A stretch of 64,000 nt of DNA from Epiperipatus broadwayi (Eukaryota; Onychophora; Udeonychophora; Euonychophora; Peripatidae). Location: contig JAQFVV010000112.1 in NCBI GenBank assembly GCA_028023455.1, forward strand, positions 3,692,001 through 3,756,000, given 5' to 3'. This document shows positions 48,990 through 61,300 of the stretch, one piece after another (the first letter of the stretch is position 1; each line of letters begins with the position of its first letter). The notes below the pieces were generated by a model. It saw only the letters and a list, made by a program, of their open reading frames with translations, was not told the origin of the DNA and ran no database searches. A program made the translations under genes and the position numbers.

Positions 48990-49640
48990 GAAGAGATAAT
49001 TGATTTAAAAAGTGGATATGCACATTACTACAAAGATACAATTATTGAAAGCAGAAGTGGAATGAGATTAATTATAAAAAGTGGAAGAACAATATTGTGG
49101 AGATCTCTTATGGTATATCAGACAGAGTTATAAGATTAGTTATTCAAATTAATAGAAGATACTAAATGTTATTCAAGTCTATGCCCTAACAAATTCTCAT
49201 TTTTAGTCGAGAAAAAGAAGAATTTTATATGAATATGCAAAATGGTTTAATCAGACCAAACAACATTAACATTTTTAAAATTGTCATGACAGACTTTAAT
49301 GCTGAAATTTGTGAATGGTTGAATAATGAAAACACTTTAGGTAAATTTGGTTATGGTCATGGAAATGAGAGAAGCCATAAATTTGTGGTGGTTGCAAAAA
49401 AAAAAAAAAACCCTCTATATATCATGAATTATTTCTTTAAGAAAAATAGTAAATGGAAATGGACATTGAAGTATCCAAAAGAAAGTACATTAGAAATGGA
49501 TTATGTTTTAACTAAAAAAATATATATGTATTTCAAGATTGCATTAAGCCTTAATAAATTCAACACAGAAAGTAATCATTAATCAGTAAGATATAAAATA
49601 TATATTAATGCAAAACTAGAGAGAAAAAATTATTAAGAAA
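48990..49640 (+). pseudogene. RTE-like LINE endonuclease (EEP) remnant
   Basis: In one frame: ISDRVIRLVIQINRRY, stop, SREKEEFYMNMQNG (linker EExEEFYxxL), IVMTDFNAEICEW (GDFNAKxG with Gly to Thr), ENTLGKFGYGHGNERSHKF, LYIMNYFFKK, KWKWTLKYP and EMDYVLTKK (NxIDYIL), ending at 49582; then NHxSVRYKIYINAKLERK after another stop, matching SDHRLVRAxxxLxxKxER. This order is diagnostic for the AP-endonuclease of RTE/BovB-type or related ORF2 proteins. An A14 run at 49398 and several stops mark it as dead. Confidence 0.85.
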
Positions 49641-49918
49641 AATACCCTATTAGCAAATGATATTCATAAATTAGAACTTGAAAATTGTTTTTTAATATTA
49701 ACATAATTTAAACATGATTCGGATTTGAACTAAATCAGTAAGAAGGCAATTGTATTTTCTTGAAGGTTTGTAATGATGGTGTTCCAGTTATATTTTTATA
49801 TCGGACTATTTCCATCATCTAATATATGTAATGAATGTCTTTAGAAAAATTTAACTTTATTTAAATATTCCAAATACATTCAACTGTTAGTAATAGCATA
49901 TCAAACAGGTTAGTATAT

Positions 49919-49960
49919 GCACAATGTTTCGAGAGGTATTAGTCTCCTCTCTTCTTCAGG
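49919..49960 (-). ncRNA. Hammerhead-like motif in Penelope-like 3' end
   Basis: Minus strand: CTGAAGA core (matches CUGANGA), one extra A, helix II GAGAGG/CCTCTC (six perfect pairs, loop AGACTAATA), GAAA, helix III AC-ATT-GT, then G where H17 should be A, C or U. The extra A and G17 argue against cleavage. The pseudo-LTR at 55222 has the same extra A. Confidence 0.4.
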
Positions 49961-49993
49961 AGTTTCTGACCTGACCAATGACAGTATTAGCAT

Positions 49994-50070
49994 GGGATTT
50001 GAACGTGGGTCCTTAGATTCTACAATTTTGAATTTTAAGGTAATGCTCTAACAAACTGAGCTATCCAGCC
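49994..50070 (-). repeat. tRNA-like segment within the Penelope-like 3' end
   Basis: GGCTGGATAGCTCAG then TTGTTAGAGCA (A-box) and GTTCAAATCCC (B-box). Typical of a pol III promoter in a tRNA-derived SINE; the anticodon arm is not clean. Confidence 0.6.
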
Positions 50071-50499
50071 AAAGACAACACCTTGTAGTAATTTCATATA
50101 ATTATCTATGAGGTTCCTCCTGATTTCTCCACTTTTTTCTAAGAGCAAAGTTGATTAGTGGTTTTGTACATTATGTATAATCACACTGGTTTGACTTCCA
50201 ATATAAAAATACAAACAGGTAACTGGTACTCTATTAAAACTGCAAAAAATATAACTGATACATGAAAACAGTTAGTTGATTTCCAACTGAAACAAGACAG
50301 GGTATAGAATATATATATATATTAAAAAAAATTTAATAGCTAGAGTTTTGTAAAATGATATGCAAAAGAGTTAATAATGCTATTAAGAAAATAAAATTGA
50401 AGAATAATAAAGAATAGATATAGAAGAGAGTAAATGTAAAACAACCCTATAATATTGAAAAGAGGGTTATTTCTGCAATAATAAAAAGATAGAACTTTT

Positions 50500-50664
50500 A
50501 TTAAAAAGAGAGATGGCATTATGAAATGTATAAAAGAATTTCATAAAAAATTATATAATAACAAAGAACAAGATAATAAAGTATCCTCTAAAGTTATATT
50601 TTCTAAATTCTCCAACATTTTGAATGCAAAACTATTAGATGATTGGAAAAATGCAGTGGAGTGA
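50500..50664 (+). pseudogene. LINE ORF2 endonuclease-RT linker remnant
   Basis: A 54-codon frame reads IKKRDGIMKCIKEFHKKLYN then NKEQD, matching the xxxxDGxxxxxIxEFYxxLY segment that precedes the reverse transcriptase in LINE ORF2 proteins. Probably the continuation of the endonuclease at 48990-49640 after the Penelope-like insertion. No RT motifs follow. Confidence 0.6.
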
Positions 50665-50856
50665 ATAGAGTGATTTTCTTCTCTTAATAAAGATGTTGAA
50701 AGTAAAAAAAGAAAATCATGTGACACTTTGTTGACATACTATATTATCATGCATTTTGTATATGTTTTAAGAATATTTGAATTAGCATTTTCACTGAACA
50801 TTAAACTTAATTAAGAAGAGACTTAAAATATTAGTTTAATTATATATTGAATTTTC

Positions 50857-51095
50857 CTTTCATTTGTATTTGCAATTCAGATTTACATATGTTTGTTCAT
50901 ATGCAAAATGAAGTGGTTTCTTTATTCTTTACAACCTAAAGTTTAGTGCACTTTCAGTAAAGCTCACCATAATCATAGTTGATTATGATGAGTTTCACTG
51001 AAAGTGCACTCAGTTTTAAGTTATAAAGAAAAAAGAAATCACTTAGTTACACATATGAACAAATATACACAAATTATATATAACACAAATAAAAG
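50857..51095. mobile_element. Hairpin MITE-like element
   Basis: Near-perfect inverted repeat centred at about 50977: CATATGAACAAA, AAGTGGTTTCTTTATTC and AGTGCACTTTCAGT in the left half are mirrored on the right. Arms are about 115 bp including weaker outer parts; no coding. Confidence 0.8.
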
Positions 51096-51249
51096 GTCCA
51101 GTAATTAAACACTATTGTAATAACAATAAAAATAATAAATATAATGATAATTAACTATTATGTACAGACTTTCAATCTTCAGTTGATGAGGGTTAAGGAA
51201 TTAACTGAAAGTATTTCTGCAGATTGAAAAAAATTATATATATATATAT

Positions 51250-51421
<172 letters not shown>

Positions 51422-51529
51422 AGAGAGAAACAAAATGAAAAGTTGCGCTACAGGTTTGGGCAGCATTTTATAACTGAAATGCAAAGATTCTGCTGAAATA
51501 ACTTTTATTACTACCCTTAATGTTAGGAC

Positions 51530-51820
51530 ATCATTTGTAACAGATTGGATATGACAAAGCCATGGTAGAGCATTCCCATTTAATTACGTGCTACATATTG
51601 CAGTGCCATTTGTAACAGAATAAATATGTGTGTATGCTAACTACTGTTATAGCCCCAATGATTTGAGTGGCATTTGTAACAGATCAAAAATGTGCAATGG
51701 GAAATAATAACGCTAATATAGCATGAATGAAAATATAACCTAGTTGATGATCACCCTACATAACAGAATGAAAATGAATCTTGAATTTGTACATCATTTG
51801 TAGCTGAATAAAATATAAAT
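51530..51820. repeat. Degenerate tandem repeat, unit about 65-75 bp
   Basis: CATTTGTAACAGA followed by AAAxATG recurs at about 51532, 51608, 51674, (51752) and 51795. Confidence 0.65.
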
Positions 51821-52289
51821 AAAAAATAATAATTCCAAACTTTATAATGTCCATGAATAATAGTATCATCCATAATAGAATAATTATAATAAACTAAGCT
51901 AAATGAATACCAATCAATAAATAATTATTCAGTGCTTAATATAATCCTTTATCTAATCACATATCTGCCTATTAATTATACAAAAACAAAATGGCGATGA
52001 TAATCTTTATTATAATATAATGAATTCAAACAGTATTTGAAATAACTAGAAAACCAACAAAATTATCATTTCAGATAATCTAAATATAATCCTTACTTAA
52101 GATAGATTAAAATAAAGCAATTAAATCAAATTTCATTGTTCTAAAACAATCATACATGCTTAAGATATATTTCACCTATAATCAAATAAAAATAATGATA
52201 ATTCATTCAACAAACAAATTCTAATATAAAAATTTCCTTCCACTTCTTATTTGCATTGCTGAATTATATATAATACAATACACCATATA

Positions 52290-53999
52290 CACCTTAAATG
52301 ACACTCTACAATGCAGTTTAACATATGATTTTTTTTATTGCCTTTTGTTCTTTTTGCTCAATTCGGATATCATGTACTTCCTGCAAGTTTGCATTTGTAG
52401 CAAATCATGATAGGGTAAAGGAGATCGTCCACTTCCCCATACCTCTGGGAAGTTTATCTAGTGCACTATGCTGTGGTCTGGAACATGCAGACCAAATATG
52501 CAGACTGTTCTGTGATATGTTTGCCTGAAAGTGAATCTTGAATTTCTACCAATGCCTGTTTCAAACCCAAGCCAGCTTATGATCATGATTCACCAATTAT
52601 TCACATCATCATGTTCTCAAGCCCAAGGTAATATCTATATTGCCATCAGCTAATGAACTCTTAATTGATAAATTATTCTGATTCTAAACTACGTTGTGTG
52701 CATTTCTTTCTTTTTACTTAATTTTTAAAGCTGTTATATAAATGTTAATAATGTTTGTGAAACTTATTCTAATGCTATGTAAATCCTTGTTTTGGTGTGG
52801 CAATTTAAAATTAATTTGATTTTCTCTTATTTTATTATTCTAATTCATTTTGATATGCCAAGAAGGTATACAATCTAGCGAGTGAATTTAAACCCACCGC
52901 CAATAGTTTTCTTTTATTAAATTATGGAGATGTAAATTTTCTTTCAAGTTCATTTGTTATAAACTCGCTGGTTTTATACCAAATATTTTATAATAGTTTT
53001 ATTTTTTAAATGATCAGAAGGTTTTAATGTTTATGCTTAATCGTTATCTCTAATTGAAAATTAATCCTCATCTATTCATTAAAGTTGTTCTATCATTTTA
53101 TCTAATTAAATCTTACCAGAAGGGAATTTAATGATTTTATGTTGTAAGTAATATAAGTTATCTGTGCTATGATCACTTGTAGAAATGTAAGAAGATATTT
53201 TGCAGGTGTGGGAGAGAGCAAATTTATTCTCTTTTAGTTTTAAATTCTGATCTCTTATGTGCCTTTTATTGCCTGGGATAGTTTGTGTTTAAGCATTCAA
53301 TTATGCAGGAGAGCATCATATAATAATCAGGTGTTTACTAATTTGCCATGGTCATTAGTGACACAAACTATTTATCTGTTTTAGTCATTATAGATGTATT
53401 GTTGCAATAAATTATTTATGATTTTCTTGCTTTACTCAAAGTAGATACATTTTCCTACTTGGGATCTTCTCCAGGCACCTCCAATAAATAAGTGTATGGG
53501 AAACATACAGATGAATTATCCCAACACACACTGTGTGCCACTGTTCTTCAGAGATATAACCTTGGCCATCGTGCAGGCATACTTCTTTCATACAAATATG
53601 ACAAAGTGACTCAAGAGCATACATAATACTGCCTTTATTATTATTATTGAGTTGTCTATCCACTTGCAATGCTCTCTGTCAGTCGTAATTGCATGTTATT
53701 CGTCATCCATTCCATTTAATTTTCTAAGTCAGGTTATGAACTCCAGCTTTTTTTAAGCTGAGTTATTTTACTCCTGCACATCTGAGTGATCTCCCAAATA
53801 TTGCACACTTTTCAACTCACACATCATGAACCCTTATTTGTATATCTATAATGACTAATAAGCTCAGTAATGTGAATCTATAATATATTAAATGAGGGTT
53901 AAGCTACAAAGTATTATTGATTACCTAATTAATTTATTTGGTCCTTGGCATATTAACTGCACCACCATATATATGCATTGTAGAGTGTCATTTAAGGTG
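52290..53999. mobile_element. Putative 1.7-kb element with perfect 26-bp inverted ends
   Basis: 52290-52315 (CACCTTAAATGACACTC...) is the exact complement of 53974-53999. Interior is non-coding to my reading; a 77-codon minus frame at 53436-53669 shows no domain. No obvious target duplication, so this could be a non-autonomous transposon or an inverted duplication. Confidence 0.5.
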
Positions 54000-54028
54000 A
54001 ATATTGTTACCGGTTGGTTTGGTCTATT

Positions 54029-54240
54029 CATATAACAAGATCTAGCATCTAGACAATATTACCTTGAGTCCATTCATGTGCAAGATACATAAGTCAGGAA
54101 CACTCATGAACTCTTCCCTATTTGCCTATTTTCCAGATCTACCAACTTATGAGCAGAAATTCCGATGATACCAATCTAATTTTATCTCTCTCTGCCGGCA
54201 TCACAAAGCAAGAGACACAAAGATACTCTAATTGAAAATA
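54029..54240 (+). repeat. Dispersed repeat, copy B
   Basis: Partner of 31395-31560. Confidence 0.65.
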
Positions 54241-54466
54241 ATATAATGAAAACCTCTTTTGTATAAAAATATCATAAATTAATATATCTAATGATCATGA
54301 CCTTTCACATTATTTATATCAGATTAGTGGGATATCATCTAGTCATATTACACAATTTGTATAACCAAGATATAATATTTATTAAAGAAATGAAACAATC
54401 TATTCTGAATGTTTAGTTATATATATATATAATAAATAAAGTTTAATATCTGTATTCGTTTCACAA

Positions 54467-54510
54467 TAGTCTTTATCAACTATATAATGTTATATAGTTG
54501 ATAAAGACTA
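54467..54510. repeat. Perfect palindrome at the pseudo-LTR junction
   Basis: TAGTCTTTATCAACTATATA, four-base spacer, then its complement. Marks the head-to-head join of inverted and direct pseudo-LTR pieces. Confidence 0.9.
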
Positions 54511-54540
54511 CAAAGTGTATAGTCGAAAGTACTTCTAAAA
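54494..54540 (+). ncRNA. Degenerate hammerhead in left pseudo-LTR
   Basis: Same motif as 55222-55280 (see there). Confidence 0.4.
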
Positions 54541-54669
54541 GAAAATTGTACTGTATTTTGATATATATATTGATTTGTATATTATATATATATATAATAT
54601 ACAAATCAATATATTAAAGGATTTAAAAGAAATCAACACTATAATAAAATTAAAAATAAAAATATCAAA

Positions 54670-55172
54670 ATGAAATGGATTTCAATGCCATTTATATCAG
54701 ATGAGCAGGCCAAGTTTATTAGGAAAATTTATAATGGTTTGTGTCATATTGCTTTTTTCTCTACAAATAACCTAAATAGATTGCTTAATAATTCTAAAAT
54801 TCAAAATTCAAAGTTTAATCAAAATTCTATTATATATAGATTGATATGTGGATGCGGCGTACAATACATTGGTGAATCTAAGTTTACATTTGAGAAGAGA
54901 ATAAAAGAACATATGCTTTTATATAATAGAATTCAAAAAGAGAATCAATATGGAACAGATGTAAATAAACCTTCATCATCTGTTATATTTGATCATAATA
55001 AATCTTGTCAATATGGATTTAAATTTGATTATAAAAATATGAAAATTATTCAAATTGACGTTGTCATAATAAACGTAAAATAAAAGAAGCTATGTTGATT
55101 TCAAGAAATCGTCAAATGTTAATGAATCGCCAGTCATCAAATGTTAAGATAACAGAATTGTGGGAAATCTGA
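54670..55172 (+). pseudogene. Penelope-like GIY-YIG endonuclease, frameshifted
   Basis: The first frame (137 codons to 55083) holds NSIIYRLICGCGVQYIGES at residues 52-70, the GIY-YIG equivalent with paired cysteines and YIG as in Penelope-like endonucleases, followed by FEKRIKEH (73-81: catalytic Arg region and EH), then SSVIFDHN...FKFDY. A frameshift near 55055-55065 moves coding to the next frame, HNKRKIKEAMLISRNRQML and so on to TGA at 55170-55172; this matches the RRxKEAxxI C-terminal block. The start Met is nominal since the natural protein begins far upstream with the reverse transcriptase. Domain normally nicks target DNA for retrotransposition. Confidence 0.82.
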
Positions 55173-55221
55173 ATTGAACTATGGGTATTGTTAAGGGTTG
55201 TCTCATTTTGATTATTCAACG

Positions 55222-55280
55222 TTATATAGTTGATAAAGACTACAAAGTGTATAGTCGAAAGTACTTCTAAAAGAATATAA
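55222..55280 (+). ncRNA. Degenerate hammerhead in right pseudo-LTR
   Basis: Core TTGATAA (55230-55236; consensus CTGATGA, two transitions), one extra A, helix II GACTA (55238-55242) with TAGTC (55252-55256), GAA (55257-55259), helix III AGTACT (55260-55265), H17 T55266. Helix I TAG (55227-55229) with CTA (55267-55269), then an internal loop and TTATA with TATAA. Hammerheads in pseudo-LTRs are a known property of Penelope-like elements; this one is probably inactive. Confidence 0.5.
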
Positions 55281-55384
55281 TTTATATAAATTGTACTGTA
55301 TTTTGATATATATATATTGATTTGTATATTACATATATTGTGAAACGAATACAGATATCAAACTTTATTTATTATATATATATG

Positions 55385-58300
55385 ATTTATTAATGAAAAT
55401 AACATAATTATGACTAATTTGATTATAATGACTCTCATTAATTATCATTGGCCTCTTATATTTTATATAGCATAGGGTTTGTCTTTTATAGTTTAAAAAA
55501 ATCATAAATACATTTATTAATTTGTTATTTTAGTGCAGCTTATTTATATGCCAATAATTGATAACTGACAATATCTATAAGTATAATTTTAATAGTGCTA
55601 TATACGAGTATATAACTGAATCTTTAGTCCATCCCTAGAAAAAAAAAAGTAGTATTTGACCAATTATTTAGGATTATTATAAAAATATGATTCACATTAG
55701 TAAATGAAATAATCTCAGCGTATGCTGAGTAAGAGCTAATTTATAGTATATATAACTGCATTGCAAAATGGTGCACACATGAAACTATTAAAAAATGATA
55801 AAGAAATCTGTTTAGTAGAATCAGAACATTACAGCTTAAGAATATTCATAGGTTTTATTTAGAACAAAACTTAAGAGAGTGGTGCGTGCATAGTGGCTTA
55901 TTTATGTGATCCAGTCTTGGATCCTAGAAGGTGCTTCAGAAAATTCATTGAAGGTTGGTGACTGACTTCTTTTTTGAACAACAAACAGTCTGCTGTGAGG
56001 TACAATAGGCTGGTTTTTCTCAGAGCGCTCCTATGCAGTTACTTCAAGTGACAAAATAAATCCCAAGGGGGATTTAAGAGCCTTGTTTTTGGTCATGGAT
56101 ATATGAGACAGGGTTTGGCTTTCTGATATGCTTGGAGAACATGCACAATATATATATATATATTCTGACCTGTCTCTCGTATATATATATATATAAACAT
56201 GAATGAGGGAGCCTATATACATGCAATGCTTGGAATAACATACATATAAAACTTTTAAAATACGATTTAATTAATTAGTATCTATATATTTTGGAATATC
56301 CAGCATAATGGTATGATTAAGTTACTAAACAATATGGACAGATTAAATTAAATGAAAAGATATTACTCTATCAAAAACTGAGAATCCCCCTCCCCTTATT
56401 ATATTAATTTACATATATAACTTTCCACAAATATTGAAATAAAATATGAATATTCGGTTCTAAGTGCTTTTCTTGATTTTTACAAATAATTATAAATATA
56501 TAGAAATTAGGTGATGGTTATTTATGGAGAAAAATATTTAAATTTAAAGAAACATATTTTATGATTTTAAAACTAGTGCTATTATTTTAATTTGAAAAGA
56601 AACCATTTCTTAAAAAAAACATATTTCTACTCTATTTTCTGACTATAATATTATAATCTAATTAAATTGTTTTCTTCCAAACTGGCAAGGGTCCACTGTA
56701 ATGAAAATAACAAAACCTGTTTTTAACTAAAAACTTAATTGATCTCCCCATGAAAAGTAGAGGGGGGGGGGGATTTAGAAGAGAGAGCAAACATACCTGT
56801 GAATTGAAGAGATTATTGGCATTATTTCAAAATACAAAAACATAATAATAAAAATATAAATATTGTTGCCACACAAAGTGAAATAAGAAATTATTATTTA
56901 ATAGAGGCTCAATGATAGAAGAGATTTTAATAGAGAGCTTATAGAGAGTTAAATACATATTTAAAGGCAGGTAAGACTTTACAATCATTTTAAATTGATA
57001 TTTAATTTCTGATCTCAAGATCAGCTAAGAGAATTACAATATGTTTAATAAATAGTTAAGTAAGAAATTCATATTAAGGTTGAAGTGATTTAACAAGAGT
57101 TTATGAGTTATAAGTGGCAGCATGAATTTATTACCTTAATCCATTAGTAGTAGCAGTCCTTGGTTATTTATAACATCCATTGTAGATTAGATCTAGTTTT
57201 TATTCTGGTTTATCAGGCAGGTAGCATTCTATTATTTAATGTTTAAGCACATAACTATAGTTTATGGGTCTGTAAGTTCTGGGTGATGATTTTGGAAGAG
57301 ACTGCATTTGTGAACAGTGAGGAAGGTGAAGTTTCCTTCTACTCATGGCACATTGATTTAAAGGTAAAACAAATGTGGATTTGGCTTGCCATTGCTTTTA
57401 TAAAAAATAGCTGTTCTCCTGGAGTATTCAAATCCAACACTATTTATATGTTTTTGCAAATTATTTGGGAATGGTTTTAGTAATTATCCTGAGGCACTCT
57501 ATATACTTTATCAATCCACAATTTACAGACCGGATGCACACTTTTCTTCTTGTAAGTTATAAAACAATACAATCTTGCTAAAATTTCTCAAATGATTGTT
57601 TTAAAATATAATTTTGGATTTTAAAACTAATTTGAAATGGATAAAATTTCCACTAATGGATCTTACATTCTTTCTATAAACTTATCATATTTTTAAGTTG
57701 GCCTAATGAATTTCCTGTTAATGGATTTAATTGCATTTGAGTATTCAGCAGGATTGCATCAGATTTTTCTGGTCACCATTATTAAAATAAATAATATTTT
57801 ATATAAAATTTTAAAAATACAGTTTAATATAATACATTTTGATATAATAATTATTTAATCTCCCATCACCTATTATATATACATATTCATTACACCCATA
57901 TACGAATTGAAATAATATAAAATATTTATTTATTTAAGATATTTAAATTAATATATTAGTAAATATCTACATCATGGTTATTTTAATAATTAAAGCAAAA
58001 AATGTGTTAATAAATGCGTATATATGTGTAAAGATGGAGTTTGAATTTGATTTGGTGGTGGGTGATTGAAGTGGGCTGTGAAGCTCAATCTGAGTATCTG
58101 ATAGATCACTTCAATATGGTGTATTATATTAAATTCTAATATACTTCATAAATCACACATTGCTTATACTAATGTAAACTTATACTAAAATTTAACAATA
58201 TTCATATCTAAATAAAATAATTCATGAATAATTGAGATGACAGCTTTAGTATGTCCCATAAGTTTACAATATCCATAATATTTAATTAAATATACAACCC

Positions 58301-61300
58301 AATAATTAGTTTTAAATCCTAGGTTAATAAAATAATACTAACTCAGCCATGCTATACTCATATATTAATTTACTATTACTAATCATGTTATTTATAGCAA
58401 GATTAAATACTTAATAATGATGTAATATCAATAAATCTATAAGATAATCTTGAATCTATAATATCCAATCATACCAGTACATAAAATAAGAGTAGATTTC
58501 TATTGGCCATTTACTTAGTACAATTAACTAATAATATTAATTTATTTAAATTTCCTGTAACTAAATTATTAAAACTGTATATTATAATAATCAAAATGTA
58601 TAAAAGAATTATTTGCATTTATTGTAATCGTGTATGAATATTAAAATATAATAGTTATTTGGATTTATGATCTACATTAACTATATTTTAACTATAATTA
58701 AAGCAAATCATTCTGAATTATAACAGAACAAAATATACTAATATCAGCTTTAAAACTGAATAAGATTAAGATCTTATTGACCAACCATAAACTCAATACA
58801 GTGCTTATCCAATCAATAATAATTGAGATAAAACACAAATATTTAATTGTGATCATCATATAAAGTTTATATCTAATCAGATAATAACTATAGAATTCAA
58901 TACAAAAAATAGTATAACTGTATTCACTTACCTAATCTGGGATTTGATTTTTGGATTATGTGATATAATTATTTCAAGTAAATATTAGGGTATAAATCAG
59001 TTTATCTTGTCCCACTCAAATGTTATTAATCAGTGAATTTTTTTATATAATTGGACAATAATCAGATAATTTTAGTTGATTTAAGTTAAAATTTATTAAT
59101 AAATTAATGTCAATTAAATAATATATATATATTGTAATCTTATATTTTAGTGTAAAATATAAATATTGATAGAACTGATTTAAAAATTTCTCTATCTTCT
59201 TGGTGATTTGATTGCCTTGGTTTGCATTCTGAACAGACTATTTACTTGCATTCAAAATAATTTATTTGTGAGAATAAATAATATTTTGCCTTGCTTATTG
59301 CCTATATTATTTTAATGTATTTAAAATTGCTCTTTTCCATCTACTGATTTAGATCAAGTATGTTAAACCTGCAAGAAATCAACAGCACATTGAGTAAAAT
59401 GTGATTAAAAATCATAATAATTCTTATTTATTTAAAATAATCTTAGAAATTATTTTCATTTAATTCAAAAGTCATTTATTTAACTAATTTTTAATCATTA
59501 GATAAAAATATGATAAACACATGTGTGTTTCAGTGTGACATAGCATTCTTTTATTATTAAGAGATAAAATGGTGTAGGAATAACATGTAAGCATCACAAG
59601 TCTGCTGGCCACTGAATCAAATTGCTAATAATTTGCTCAATATTTACATTTGGAATATGTCAGAATGTTTAATTTTAAAAGTAGAATTAATAGCAGAATG
59701 TCAGTATGTTTTGGAATACTTTATTGCATGCAAACTGGCAACATTAAGTAAATATTTTAATTGCAGATGTTTTTCGAACATGAAAACGTTACTTTAAAAA
59801 AAAACGAAGAGATTTAAAATAAAAATTAAAAAATTAAATTTTATTGAAACACTACTGTAATGTTTCTGCATATCAGTTAAATAATAAAAAAATTGATTAT
59901 CTTATCTGAACGTATACTTCCGGTAATGTATTTACTATTTCATTGTTTACTATTTGAAAAATGATAACAGCCTTTAAACAATTGATTAAAGCTACTTTCT
60001 GATTTCAATCACCAATTTTGAATTATTAAATTATTTTGCTCTTATTATTATTCCTAGATTTAAATGTGGATAGATAAATTAATATAACCTGGATATCATA
60101 AACTTGAAACAATTGCTAAATAAAAATGTAGAATTTAATAACATATTAAGAACATTTTTATTTAAACTCTACATGTCTTGCTTTTGGAATTCATAGTCAT
60201 AGAGCCCATGTAAAATTCATTAATTTAAAAGTACTCATAATAACTAGAACAAACAGATATAATCACATCTATGGAAGTCAGCTATAATGTATAATTATGA
60301 CTTTGTGTGATGTATATTTATTGTTCAAGACATTTTATATTGATTTCATGGATAATATTTAATATTCCAAGAATGTTGTATATTTTATTTATGTGTTTGA
60401 ATAAGAATGAATTAATTTTAATTTTATTGTTATATGAACTTATATGTGAGGTTCATGATTTATACTTTTACTGTGTTTAAATTAAATTCATGGGATTGAA
60501 TAAAATATTTATTTGAGGGAATAGTGCTTGCGAAAATCTTGAGAATAACTAATAAATTTATGGTATGTGTCAACCTCTCATGAAGTGTCTTATGAGTCTT
60601 CCCAGGGTTCTGTTCCTATACTCATGTCATTTGTATTACATTATTACTATGTTTATATTTTAAGCAAGATAAATCAGTATATTAGTTGTCTTTATTATTA
60701 AAACACTTTTCATTATGTATGAACTCACATCTGCTAAATTGCTGGTGTTTTTCTGAATTGTCAGCATAACTAAGGAGGATGATTTTGCACTTTAAATATG
60801 AAGTAAATATTAATATTGCTTTACAATGTTAAATGGCATTAGTCTGTACTGGTGGTTAATCCACAGATTAATTATTTGCCACTTTCTGTATTTTTACACT
60901 CATTCTTGCACATCTGTGTAATTGTGTAATTATATTTGTTGCTTCATGGTGGTGTATAAATCCACAGCACATTCAGTGCTGTATCATTCCTATGTGTAGA
61001 TGAATGCATCCACAGGAATATCATTTTAATTCATAAATGTAAGTTTGGACAAAGTATTTTGCATTATAATGCTAAAATCATCTTCTTTCATCTATAAGTA
61101 TAACTTATAAGTTCAGTCATAAAGTGTAGCAGGGCATCTTATCTAAATTATCCCCATAATGTATTACCTGTTTGTTAATTAATATTTTATCTGAACTGAA
61201 GTTTGAATTTTCACTTTGGTTTAGCATTGCCTTATAGCTATTTTCTGCAAATATAATATTATTTATTATAGGTTTAAAGTATAGGTTTATTGATTCTGGA

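Larger units (their letters stand above)
49855..50330 (-). mobile_element. Penelope-like element 3' end, copy 2
   Basis: Minus-strand copy of the family at 20410-20735. Order on the minus strand: end of coding region (about 50215-50100), tRNA-like segment (50070-49994), TGTCATTGGTCAGGTC, hammerhead-like segment (49960-49919), tail to about 49855. It sits between two LINE pieces on the plus strand, so it probably inserted into that LINE. Confidence 0.6.
54421..55384 (+). mobile_element. Short Penelope-like element with pseudo-LTRs
   Basis: Right pseudo-LTR at 55221-55384. At the left, 54489-54587 is a direct copy of its first part, and 54421-54488 is an inverted, internally deleted copy (complement of ATTGTGAAACGAATACAGAT plus TATAGTTGATAAAGACT). 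Direct plus inverted pseudo-LTR copies at the 5' end are characteristic of Penelope-like retroelements. The interior encodes only the GIY-YIG domain (54670-55172); the reverse transcriptase is absent, so this is a 5'-truncated or internally deleted copy about 960 bp long. Confidence 0.82.

Noticed and set aside
53436-53669. 77-codon minus-strand frame with several Cys and His
   Set aside because: Spacing does not match a known zinc finger and the frame is short and isolated.
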